Assembly: GCF_004341105.1 (NCBI RefSeq)
Contig: NZ_SLZK01000006.1
Span: forward strand, 124,001 to 188,000
Reading direction: 5' to 3'
DNA: 64,000 nt
Source of the DNA: Rhizobium sp. BK418
GTDB lineage: Bacteria; Pseudomonadota; Alphaproteobacteria; Rhizobiales; Rhizobiaceae
This document shows, in pieces, positions 42,269-50,057 of the stretch. Numbering within the stretch: position 1 is the first letter of the stretch; the number at the start of each line of letters is the position of its first letter. Below the pieces are notes generated by a model. That model saw only the letters and a program-made list of their open reading frames with translations. It was not told the origin of the DNA and searched no databases. The position numbers and the translations under genes were made by a program.

Positions 42269-42820
42269 ATGGTGAACAAATATCCCAATCTCCGATGCCA
42301 AGTCGCAACGACTCCGGACCACGTTCGCGATGCGATGATCCTCAGAAGTATCTGCTTTGTCCATGAGCACGGTATCTCGCCCTCCTTCATCTTCGATGGC
42401 AATGATCATCAAGCCACGCATTTCGTGTTTTATGATGCCGAAGAGCCCATCGGTTCCCTTCGCATTCGCTGGTTCGCCGATTTTGCAAAGTATGAACGAA
42501 CCTGTTTCCGAGAAAAGTACCGACACCCTTTTACGGTTAAGCGTTGCATTCAGATGACTTTCGATCATGTGGGGCGCAAGGGTTATAGGAAGGTTCTGAT
42601 CCAGGCCGAGCAACGCCTTGCGCGGCTGTGGACCATTCTCTTCGATCTGGAGATCGTCGACAGTTCCCCGGTGGAGATTGCCGGCCATCCGGAGCCTTAT
42701 CTGACCATTGTCGGCACGATTCCCGCCTCGTCTGACCCGATTACGATGGAGAGCTGCAGTGCGTTGCTGTTGCGCGTTGAAGGTCAGCGGGACGCACCGA
42801 GTTCGTTTGAGACAGTATGA
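42269..42820 (+). CDS. GNAT-fold acyltransferase-like protein
   Basis: A 183-residue protein whose first half resembles N-acyltransferases and distantly the autoinducer-synthase group. Visible segments are an RSICFVHEHGIS helix, the D..A.H strand pair NDHQATHFVFYD, and PIGSLRIRW. The usual acetyl-CoA Q/R-x-x-G-x-G/A loop is not clear: the region reads QMTFDHVGRKGYRKV. A PPi or cofactor role cannot be assigned. It overlaps the next small gene by four bases. Substrate and donor unknown. Confidence 0.6.
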   Translation: MVNKYPNLRCQVATTPDHVRDAMILRSICFVHEHGISPSFIFDGNDHQATHFVFYDAEEPIGSLRIRWFADFAKYERTCFREKYRHPFTVKRCIQMTFDHVGRKGYRKVLIQAEQRLARLWTILFDLEIVDSSPVEIAGHPEPYLTIVGTIPASSDPITMESCSALLLRVEGQRDAPSSFETV

Positions 42821-43044
42821 TCATGGCAGGTTTTGACAGGGCGGGCGACAAGTCCGCAACGGCGGCGCTGCAGGAGGAAATTCTGACCCGCACGAAGCTG
42901 CACACCGAACTGGTACGGCGTCTCGTTAATGATCCGACAGTTCAGCCGATCGAGCTTGCCGGCTTCCTCGAGGATGTCGCCAATGCTTGCCTTTCGATCT
43001 CGGAAGAGCTCAGCGAGATTGTGAAGAAGGCGCAGGAGCGATAG
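42817..43044 (+). CDS. Small helical hypothetical protein, 75 residues
   Basis: A short helical protein (AALQEEILTRTKLHTELVRRL, FLEDVANACLSISEELSEIV) that could form a coiled coil. Its ATG overlaps the stop of the GNAT-like gene (ATGA at 42817-42820), so the two are translated together. No family recognised; it may be a partner of the GNAT-like protein. Confidence 0.6.
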   Translation: MIMAGFDRAGDKSATAALQEEILTRTKLHTELVRRLVNDPTVQPIELAGFLEDVANACLSISEELSEIVKKAQER

Positions 43045-43262
43045 TTTCCAGCATCTTGCGCAGGCTCTCTTCCTGCTCGTGTCGGCCGGAGGGGAAGGTC
43101 AATCCCGTCCCAAACGATGGATTGGTCCTGAAAATATCGACGATCCAGTCGTAGACGGCGGCAACCGCCCATCAGACGCAAATCCATGCCATTCCGAACT
43201 GACTTATGATGACAGCCTACGCGTGACCTCGTCGGAGCCCCTGGTTCGGCAAGAGGGTTAAT

Positions 43263-44393
43263 TCAGATCTTGGCAAAGGAAAAGGCGTCGATGGGCAGTC
43301 GGGTCTGCCCATGAAGTGCGAGGTCCGCCAGGATTTCACCGACGACGCTGGTAAATTTGAAACCGTGGCCTGAGCAGGGGGAGGCAACGACGACGTTCTT
43401 TTCGCCCGGCATATGGTCGAGAAGGAAATCCTCGCTCGGCAGCATCGTATAACGACAGGTCGTCGCCTTCGTGCGAAGACCTGCAGCACCCGGAACGCGT
43501 TTCTTGACGAAGCCGTCGAGCAGGGCGTTATCGGCATCATTGACGGGTGGGTTCGGTTTGTTGGGATCGATCGGTTCGCGGAAATGTGCGTGCTTGCCGA
43601 TCTTAACGCCATCGACGCCGATGGCCGGGAAGCCGAAATAGGAGCCCCCCGCACCCTCGTCCCGCAGGAAACATGGCATTCGCTGCGGCTGCGTCGCAAA
43701 GCCATCCTGCGGCTGATACCAGGCAACCACCTGGCGGATCGGCACCGCGGCCTTTTTGAGCTGCGGCACGAGTTCGGCAATCCAGGATCCGGTCGCCACC
43801 ACGATTTTTCCCGCGCGATATCGTCCGGTTTCGGACGTAATCGTCACTCCGGCATCATCGGGCTCGATCGCCGTCACCTTCTCGCCGAAATGCAGGGCTG
43901 CGCCATCCTCGACAGCCAATCTCAGATAGCCCATGACAGCCGCTTCCGGACGGAGATAGCCGCCCTGCGGGTCAAGCAGGCCGATCTCGTGCTCATCGAG
44001 CTGGAAAGCCGGAAAGCGGCGCGCCATCTCCGCCTTGTCGAGCACCTCATGGGCCAGTCCGTGCAGCTCGCAGGAGGAGCGCGTGCCGGAGACGACCTTG
44101 CCGTCGGGCGCGCCGATCTGCAGCACGCCTGTTATCGTCAGGATGTCAGTGCGCAATCGCGCCTCCAGCGATCGCCAGTTCTGATAGGCGCGCTTGAGCA
44201 GCGGCACATAGGACGGATCCTCGAAATAGCCGAGCCGGATGAGGCGGCTGTCGCCGTGCGAGGAACTCAGCGCATGGGCCGGAAAATAAGCGTCGAAACC
44301 GATCGCCTTGACACCGCGGGCGGCGAGAAAGGCGAGCGCGGCGCTTCCCATGGCGCCGAGGCCGATAACGGCGACGTCGAATCGAGCAGTCAT
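43263..44393 (-). CDS. Monomeric sarcosine-oxidase/N-methyltryptophan-oxidase family flavoenzyme
   Basis: A 376-residue FAD amine oxidase. The dinucleotide fold is GLGAMGSAALAFLAARG. Family marks include SSSHGDSRLIRLGYFEDP, the cysteine in TTCRYTMLPSEDF that would carry covalent FAD, and the C-terminal CSGHGFKFTSVVGEIL. These enzymes oxidise secondary or N-methyl amino acids to imines or aldehyde plus amine, with peroxide. ATG 44393 has GAGGA upstream. It is the last gene of a six-gene leftward operon after the MIO-less ammonia-lyase homologue, and probably acts on the same imported compound. The substrate is unknown. Confidence 0.88.
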   Translation of the reverse strand: MTARFDVAVIGLGAMGSAALAFLAARGVKAIGFDAYFPAHALSSSHGDSRLIRLGYFEDPSYVPLLKRAYQNWRSLEARLRTDILTITGVLQIGAPDGKVVSGTRSSCELHGLAHEVLDKAEMARRFPAFQLDEHEIGLLDPQGGYLRPEAAVMGYLRLAVEDGAALHFGEKVTAIEPDDAGVTITSETGRYRAGKIVVATGSWIAELVPQLKKAAVPIRQVVAWYQPQDGFATQPQRMPCFLRDEGAGGSYFGFPAIGVDGVKIGKHAHFREPIDPNKPNPPVNDADNALLDGFVKKRVPGAAGLRTKATTCRYTMLPSEDFLLDHMPGEKNVVVASPCSGHGFKFTSVVGEILADLALHGQTRLPIDAFSFAKI

Positions 44394-44403
44394 GGAAATC
44401 TCC

Positions 44404-45897
44404 TCAGGGAATTGCCGGCGCCGCACTCTTGCGGAGCAATCCGCGGAGAGCCTCAATGTCGCGCGACAGCGGCCTGTCATCGGAATAGGGAGATACGACG
44501 GCGCGCACCGCCCGATAGATCATGTCCGTCCCGGCCGCCCTCTGGGCGGTACCAACCAGGAACTCATGGGCCTGTGCCGCCGCCATCAGTTCGATCGCCA
44601 TGATATACTCGGCATTGTCGATCAGCGCGAGCAGCTTGTTGGCAGCCGCAGTCGGATGCGCCAGGAAATCCTCCTGCAGACCGGATGTTATGCCGCCATC
44701 GGTCGAAGCGGGTGCTGCAAGCCGCCGGTTTTCATTGGCAAGGGCTGCGGCTGTATATTGTGCGATCATGAAGCCGGAGTTGCTGCCCGCGTCACTTGCC
44801 AGGAACGGCGGCAGGCCGCTGACGAGCGGATTGACGAGACGGTCCGTTCGCCGTTCGCTCATCGCAGAGATCTGCGCAAGCGCCGTCGCAAGACTGTCGG
44901 CAGCCTGCGCAAGGGCAGGCGCGACCGCATGGGCTTCGGAGGAGACGATCGGCTCTTCCGGCGTGCCAGACACGGCGGGATTGTCGGTGACGGAGGCAAG
45001 TTCCTGATCGACGATCAGAGCCGAGACATCAAAGACATCGCGCGCAGCACCATGCGCATGCGGTATCGAGCGCAGGCTCAGCGCATCCTGTGTCCGTTTG
45101 CCGAGCGCGGCTGCGATCAATCCGCTGCCGGCAAGTCGGGCGCGCAGTGACGCACCGACACGGGCGATGCCCTCGGAGGGCCGCAATGCCAGAACCGCAG
45201 CGTCGAAGGCCGCCATCTGGCAGCCGGCCGCCTCAAGCGTGAGGCTTGCGATCGCATCGGCCCAGTCGAGCAACCGCTCAGCGCGGGCAAGCGCCACACT
45301 TGCAAGCCCAGTCGCACAGGCTGTGCCGTTGACGAGACTGAGACCCTCCTTGGCGCCAAGCACTAACGGTTCGAGGCCGATCGCGGCAAGTGCATCGCGG
45401 CCGCTCATGCGGCTGCCGTTGACGCTGGCGCTGCCTTCGCCGATCAGCACCAACGCATTGTGGGCATTGTGGGTGAGGTAACCTGCCGAACCCTTGGAGG
45501 GGACGTCGGGAATGCAGTTCTTTTCGAGAAAGGCGGCGAGATAGCGGACGATTTCGGGGCGCACGCCGGAATGGCCATGGGCAAAATTGGCGATTTGTGC
45601 GGCGATGATCGCACGCACCTCGCGCGGCGCCAGCAATTCACCGACGCCAACGGCATGACTGAGGATGATGTTGCGGGACAGTCTGCTTTGGGAGGCTCTG
45701 TCGACCACCGTATCCGAGAGCGCGCCGACGCCCGTATTGATGCCATAGGCCCTGACACCGGTCTCGACGATCCGCTCGACGATGCGGCTTGCCTTGATAA
45801 TGCGGTCCCAGGCCGCCTGCGACAGGTCAAGCGTTTCGCCCGCGGCCACATCAGCAATATCGCGCCAGCCGGCAACCCGATCGATGGTGATGGTCAT
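44404..45897 (-). CDS. Histidine/phenylalanine ammonia-lyase homologue lacking the MIO triad
   Basis: A 497-residue member of the HAL/PAL superfamily, full length. It keeps Y51 (YGINTGVG), N189 (LVNGTA), R275, and the Gln-Glu-Asp of GLQEDFLAH. The MIO cofactor normally forms from an Ala-Ser-Gly triad in a GSVGASGDLAP segment. Here residues 136-143 read GSAGYLTH, so the triad is Tyr-Leu-Thr and the next Asp is His. The catalytic Tyr of the usual QDPY is Leu272 (QDALSLR). The sequence predicts no classical ammonia-lyase activity. It overlaps the ATPase gene by four bases and precedes the sarcosine-oxidase-like gene. The true HutH of the window (55828-57363) has an intact triad. Confidence 0.9.
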   Translation of the reverse strand: MTITIDRVAGWRDIADVAAGETLDLSQAAWDRIIKASRIVERIVETGVRAYGINTGVGALSDTVVDRASQSRLSRNIILSHAVGVGELLAPREVRAIIAAQIANFAHGHSGVRPEIVRYLAAFLEKNCIPDVPSKGSAGYLTHNAHNALVLIGEGSASVNGSRMSGRDALAAIGLEPLVLGAKEGLSLVNGTACATGLASVALARAERLLDWADAIASLTLEAAGCQMAAFDAAVLALRPSEGIARVGASLRARLAGSGLIAAALGKRTQDALSLRSIPHAHGAARDVFDVSALIVDQELASVTDNPAVSGTPEEPIVSSEAHAVAPALAQAADSLATALAQISAMSERRTDRLVNPLVSGLPPFLASDAGSNSGFMIAQYTAAALANENRRLAAPASTDGGITSGLQEDFLAHPTAAANKLLALIDNAEYIMAIELMAAAQAHEFLVGTAQRAAGTDMIYRAVRAVVSPYSDDRPLSRDIEALRGLLRKSAAPAIP

Positions 45898-46670
45898 TGG
45901 CCGCTTCCGAAATGGCCGATGAACTGCCGGAAGGCCGGGGATGCACCGCCGCCGAACATTTCGTCCGGCGTGCCGCTGCTTTCGACCAGCCCTTCCCGCA
46001 TGAAGACGACGCGGTTGGAGACATTGCGGGCAAAGCTCATTTCATGGGTGACGACCAGCATGGTCATGCCCTCTTCTGCGAGCGCGCGCATGACGCGCAG
46101 CACTTCGCCGACCAGTTCCGGATCGAGCGCCGAGGTTGGCTCGTCGAAGAGCATGACCTTCGGTTTCATGGCGAGCGAGCGGGCAATCGCTGCACGCTGC
46201 TGCTGGCCGCCGGAAAGATGCGCTGGATAGGCGTGACGCTTGTCGGCGATGCCGACCTTTTCCAGCAGCGCTTCCGCTTCGGCAATGCACTCGGCCCGTG
46301 GCCGCTTCAGCACATGGACCGGTCCTTCGATGACATTCTGCAGGATCGTCATATGGGACCAGAGATTGAAGGACTGAAAGACCATGCCGAGTTCGGAGCG
46401 GATGTGATCGACCTGCTTCTGGCTCGCCGGCTTCGTCTTGCCGTTCTTGTGGATCATCTGTATGTGTTCGCCATCGACCCAGATCTCGCCATCGCTTGCG
46501 ATCTCCAGCAGGTTGATACAGCGCAGGAAGGTTGACTTGCCCGAGCCCGAGGCGCCGAGCAGCGAGATCACGTCGCCATCCTCGGCATCAAGCGATATGC
46601 CGCGCAGCACCTCATGGGTGCCGAAGCTCTTTCTGATATTGCGGACCGAAAGTCGGGTTACGCCGGGCAT
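45894..46670 (-). CDS. Polar amino-acid ABC transporter ATPase (HisP/GlnQ type)
   Basis: A 258-residue ATPase. Walker A reads GASGSGKST, the Q-loop VFQSFNLWSH, the signature LSGGQQQR, the Walker B LFDEPTSALDPE and the switch His VVTHEMSF. It also has the HisP-like insertion after the Q-loop region (HIQMIHKNGKTKPAS). ATG 46670 has GGAGC upstream; an alternative start would add five residues. Its 3' end overlaps the MIO-less lyase gene. It powers the adjacent permeases for import of a polar or basic amino-acid-like solute. Confidence 0.93.
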   Translation of the reverse strand: MPGVTRLSVRNIRKSFGTHEVLRGISLDAEDGDVISLLGASGSGKSTFLRCINLLEIASDGEIWVDGEHIQMIHKNGKTKPASQKQVDHIRSELGMVFQSFNLWSHMTILQNVIEGPVHVLKRPRAECIAEAEALLEKVGIADKRHAYPAHLSGGQQQRAAIARSLAMKPKVMLFDEPTSALDPELVGEVLRVMRALAEEGMTMLVVTHEMSFARNVSNRVVFMREGLVESSGTPDEMFGGGASPAFRQFIGHFGSGQ

Positions 46671-46697
46671 GGAAGCTCCAATCACGTTCAGTCGAGT

Positions 46698-47402
46698 TCA
46701 AGCCTTCAGCGCCGGCGGAATGGCGCGGCGATGTCGGGACAGCCAATATTCCAGGAGGGACATGGCCTGCAGGATGATGAAATTCAAAACGAGGTAGATG
46801 ATGGCGGCGCAGAGGAAGACTTCCATCGTGCGGTAGGTCTGTGAGATCAGCCGCTGCGCGACGCCGGTCACTTCCCAGACCGTTACGAGGCTCGCAAGCG
46901 CGGTCGATTTCATCATCAGCACGATCTCGGTCGAGTAGGCGGGCAGCGCATGCCGGAAGGCGATCGGCGCCAGGATGCGGCGCACCATCAGGAAGCCCGA
47001 CATGCCGATCGCGCGGGCTGCTTCGATCTCCTTCGGAGAGACGGCGCGGATGCCGCCACGGAAGATTTCCGCCGAGTAACCGGCGGTGCAGAGGGCCAGT
47101 GAAAGAATGGCGCAGACCATCGGCTCGCGCAGGAAAGGCCAGAGAAAGGAATAGCGGATGAAGCCGAACTGACCGAGGCCATAGAAGACCAGGAACATCT
47201 GGATCAGAAGCGGAGAGCCGCGAAAGACGAAGATGTAGCCCTTGGCGAAACCGGAGAGGATGGGATTGCCGCTGACACGCATTGTGACGATGACGAGCGC
47301 CAGCAGCCCACCGAAGAAGATCGACAGGAAGAACAGGATCAGCGTTGTCGGCACGGCTTTTAAAAGCGTGACCATGGTGCTGGCGAGGAAGGCGATATCC
47401 AT
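46698..47402 (-). CDS. Polar amino-acid ABC transporter permease (HisM type)
   Basis: A 234-residue inner-membrane permease with five membrane segments. The first helix starts near residue 5, and the docking loop reads 'EIEAARAIGMSGFLMVRRIL'. The R-x-PLL-like segment FVFRGSPLLIQMFLVFYG is typical of the family. It pairs with the HisQ-type permease encoded just upstream, 11 bp apart. A short intergenic gap of 27 bp precedes the ATPase gene. Confidence 0.92.
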   Translation of the reverse strand: MDIAFLASTMVTLLKAVPTTLILFFLSIFFGGLLALVIVTMRVSGNPILSGFAKGYIFVFRGSPLLIQMFLVFYGLGQFGFIRYSFLWPFLREPMVCAILSLALCTAGYSAEIFRGGIRAVSPKEIEAARAIGMSGFLMVRRILAPIAFRHALPAYSTEIVLMMKSTALASLVTVWEVTGVAQRLISQTYRTMEVFLCAAIIYLVLNFIILQAMSLLEYWLSRHRRAIPPALKA

Positions 47403-47413
47403 GTGATCCCTCC

Positions 47414-48139
47414 CTATGCCTGACCCATGGCCGAGGCCGGCATGCTGCGATTGGCCTTGCGCTCGGCGCCGTTGAAGACGCGATCCGACAGGCTGGTCAG
47501 GATCAGATAGAGCGCGCCGCCGACGATGAAGAAGAGGAAATATTGCCGGGTCGAACCGGCGGCGACCTGGCTCGAGCGCATCAGCTCGGCAAGTCCGGTA
47601 ACCGAAATCAGCGCCGAATCTTTCAGGCTCAACTGCCAGACGTTGCCGAGACCGGGAATGGCAAGGCGCAGCACCTGCGGAATGATAATGCGGCGGAATC
47701 TGAGGCCGCGATGCATGCCAATTGCCGACGCGGCCTCAAGCTCGCCTTTGGAAATGGCAAGATAGGCGCCACGATAGACTTCGGCCTGATAGGCACCGGA
47801 GATGATGCCGACGGCAAGCGCACCAGCGGCAAAGGACGGCAAGCCGAGGAAACCCTCATAGCCCATCGACTGGCCGATCGCGGTTACCGCCGAAGAGCCG
47901 CCGAAATAGATGAGGTAGATGATGAGCAGTTCCGGCACGCCGCGAAAGACCGTGGTGTAGACATGGCCGATCGTGGTGAGCATGACATTGCCGGAGAGTT
48001 TCGCGGCCGCGATGATCGCGCCGAGTACGGCCCCGATCGCCAGGGCCGTGGCGGTGACGCAGAGCGTCAGCAGGGCACCGAGGAGGAGGAACGCCCCCCA
48101 TCCGGTTGAACCGAAACCAATGAGTTCGAGTGTCGCCAT
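47414..48139 (-). CDS. Polar amino-acid ABC transporter permease (HisQ type)
   Basis: A 241-residue permease with about five membrane segments. The typical VFRGVPELLIIYLIYFG stretch follows the second helix, and the docking loop is ELEAASAIGMHRGLRFRRII. It is the second gene after the binding protein. A strong stem-loop lies in the 104-bp gap before it, probably adjusting expression relative to the binding protein. Confidence 0.92.
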   Translation of the reverse strand: MATLELIGFGSTGWGAFLLLGALLTLCVTATALAIGAVLGAIIAAAKLSGNVMLTTIGHVYTTVFRGVPELLIIYLIYFGGSSAVTAIGQSMGYEGFLGLPSFAAGALAVGIISGAYQAEVYRGAYLAISKGELEAASAIGMHRGLRFRRIIIPQVLRLAIPGLGNVWQLSLKDSALISVTGLAELMRSSQVAAGSTRQYFLFFIVGGALYLILTSLSDRVFNGAERKANRSMPASAMGQA

Positions 48140-48189
48140 GGGCCTTCCCAGCGCTGTCTTCGTCGTGATGAGGGGCAGTCAGAATAGCA

Positions 48190-48220
48190 CGTGGTCTCCG
48201 ATCGGAAAGCGGAGACCACG
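48190..48220 (-). terminator. Strong stem-loop between binding-protein and permease genes
   Basis: Perfect 11-bp arms CGTGGTCTCCG / CGGAGACCACG with a 9-nt loop. It lies between the binding-protein stop (48244) and the HisQ-type permease start (48139). No T-run follows, so it probably stabilises the upstream message or allows partial read-through. Confidence 0.7.
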
Positions 48221-48243
48221 GAACGCGGCTTTATGTCGAAAGC

Positions 48244-49086
48244 TTAGTTCTGCGGGCTGACGTCGACCTTAAACCACTTCATGGACAGGTTCTTGACCGT
48301 GCCGTCGGCAAGTGCGGACTTGATCGCCTCACTGAACTTGTCGCGCAGGTCCGTATCGGCCTTGCGGATGCCGAGACCCTCGCCTTCGCCCCAGATCGAG
48401 CCGACGATCTCCGGACCGGTGAAGGCGAGCGTGTCGTTGGCAGATGCAAAGGCGTTGGCGAAGTAGACGGCGTCGTCGAAGCCGAGGTCGATACGGCCGT
48501 TCTGCAGATCGAGGTCGCGGTCGGCCCCCGTCTTGTATTCGCGGATTTCGGCGATGCTGCCGAAATTGTCATAGACGAACTTGGCATAGACGGTAGCCGC
48601 CTGGATGCCGATCGTCTTGCCTTTGAAGGCTTCCTTCAGAGCTTCGATTTCCTTCACGCCGGTCTGGCCCGGCGTCATCTTGATCGTCGCGCCGGTACCG
48701 GCCGCGTTAGCGAGCGGGCTGTCTTTGGCGGTGGCGAAGGCTGCCGGTGTCGCGGCATAGGGGACTGTGAAGTCGATGACCTGCTTGCGCTCATCGGTGA
48801 TCGACAGCGCGTCCATGATGACGTCGAACTTGCCGGCGTTCAGCGCCGGGATCATGCCGTCCCAGTCGGATGCGACGAGCGTGCATTCGATTTTGGCGCG
48901 TTCGCACAGAACCTTGGCGAGTTCCGGTTCGAAGCCGCCGAGCGTGCCGTCGGCATTGGTGAGGTTCCAGGGAGCGTAGGCGCCTTCGAGCGTGATGGTC
49001 GCCTTCGTCCAGTCCTTGGCGGCAGCCGGGCCTGCAAAGGCGGCTGCCGTCAGCGCGCAGGAAAGAATAGCAGTGCTGAGCTTCAT
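48244..49086 (-). CDS. Periplasmic polar amino-acid-binding protein (HisJ/ArgT type)
   Basis: A 280-residue family 3 solute-binding protein. The signal peptide is residues 1-23 (ending GPAAA). Marks include ITLEGAYAPWNLTN, GGFEPELAKVLCERAKI, VASDWDGMIPALNAGKFD and MDALSITDERKQVIDF. The Asp and Arg residues that hold an amino-acid backbone are therefore plausible. It is the first gene of the operon that ends with the MIO-less lyase and oxidase, and a HutC-type GntR gene is divergent. The ligand could be histidine or a histidine-like or N-methyl amino acid. Confidence 0.93.
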   Translation of the reverse strand: MKLSTAILSCALTAAAFAGPAAAKDWTKATITLEGAYAPWNLTNADGTLGGFEPELAKVLCERAKIECTLVASDWDGMIPALNAGKFDVIMDALSITDERKQVIDFTVPYAATPAAFATAKDSPLANAAGTGATIKMTPGQTGVKEIEALKEAFKGKTIGIQAATVYAKFVYDNFGSIAEIREYKTGADRDLDLQNGRIDLGFDDAVYFANAFASANDTLAFTGPEIVGSIWGEGEGLGIRKADTDLRDKFSEAIKSALADGTVKNLSMKWFKVDVSPQN

Positions 49087-49191
49087 TAATGTGATCTCCT
49101 CTGAGATTGGACAGACCTTGCGGCATGAATGCCGATCTTCGCCGGCTTGCCCACCTTGATCCGCTATTCAATTTCAGATCGGCAGGTTGTA

Positions 49192-49205
49192 TAGGGTACC
49201 ATATG
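49192..49205. promoter_or_regulatory. Imperfect palindrome between binding-protein and GntR genes
   Basis: ATAGGGTACCATAT, 12 of 14 positions symmetrical around GGTACC. It sits in the 190-bp divergent region, about 72 bp before the GntR gene and 106 bp before the binding-protein gene. A candidate operator for the GntR protein; it does not match the GT-n-TA-n-AC core. Confidence 0.4.
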
Positions 49206-49276
49206 AAAAATTTTGTGATATGCAAGAGGAAAGTCGGATTAAAGGGCAGATTCCATTCTTGCAAAGGGAATAGGCA

Positions 49277-50032
49277 ATGAAGCGTCCCAACGAGATGAAA
49301 CGTGAGCTGGCGGAAAACGATAGTGCGCCCCTCTATGCCGGCGTCAAGCAGGTTATTCTCGACCGGATCCGCAGCGGTGAATGGCCCCCACGCTATCGCG
49401 TGCCCTCTGAAAACGAGCTGGTGGTGGAGCTCGGTGTCTCCAAGATGACCGCCAACCGGGCGCTGCGCGAGCTGGCGAATGAAGGCGAGCTCGTGCGCAT
49501 CCAAGGAGTCGGATCCTTCGTTGCCGAACGCAAGGGTCATTCGGCACTTTTCGAGGTGCGCAACATCGCCGACGAGATTGCCGAGCGCGGCCATATGCAT
49601 GAGGCCGATGTCATCGTTCTGGCCGAGGAAGCGGCATCTCCCGACATTGCTGATGCACTCGAGCTTGCCATCGGTGCGCCGGTTTTCCACTCGCTGATCG
49701 TTCACAGCGAGAATGGTGTTCCTGTCCAGATCGAGGACCGCTTCGTCAATCCGGGCGCCGCACCTGACTACCTGATGCAGGATTTTTCGACACTGACGCC
49801 GAATGCCTATTTGACGGCGGCCGCTCCCTTGAGCGGCTCGGAACATATCGTCGAAGCGGTGACGCCGCGGGCCTGGGAATGCAAGTTCCTGACCATCCTG
49901 CAGAACGAGCCCTGCCTTGCGATCCGCCGCCGGACCTGGTCGGCCCGCCAGGTCGTCTCCATGGCGCGCCTCGTCTATCCAGGAAACCGCTACCGGCTGG
50001 AAACGCGCAGCGGCAAGATCTTCGAGGAGTAG
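49277..50032 (+). CDS. HutC-type GntR regulator of the MIO-less lyase locus
   Basis: A 251-residue GntR regulator with a UTRA effector domain. The winged helix covers about residues 17-85 (YAGVKQVILDRIRSGEWPP, ENELVVELGVSKMTANRAL). The C-terminal UTRA domain contains APVFHSLIVHSENGVPVQIEDRFVN and a closing RRRTWSARQVV segment. It closely resembles HutC of the same window in layout: both have 'GEWPP', 'MTxN' and 'VYPGNR' segments. It is divergent from the amino-acid importer operon, which it probably represses. The inducer may be urocanate-like or the imported solute. Confidence 0.9.
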   Translation: MKRPNEMKRELAENDSAPLYAGVKQVILDRIRSGEWPPRYRVPSENELVVELGVSKMTANRALRELANEGELVRIQGVGSFVAERKGHSALFEVRNIADEIAERGHMHEADVIVLAEEAASPDIADALELAIGAPVFHSLIVHSENGVPVQIEDRFVNPGAAPDYLMQDFSTLTPNAYLTAAAPLSGSEHIVEAVTPRAWECKFLTILQNEPCLAIRRRTWSARQVVSMARLVYPGNRYRLETRSGKIFEE

Positions 50033-50039
50033 GCTGGTT

Positions 50040-50047
50040 GTATATAC
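50040..50047. promoter_or_regulatory. GTATATAC core motif between convergent genes
   Basis: A perfect 8-bp palindrome identical to the core of the hut operator (58651-58658). It lies in the 25 bp between two convergent gene ends, where no promoter is expected, so it may be fortuitous. Confidence 0.25.
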
Positions 50048-50057
50048 TAGCTAACGG

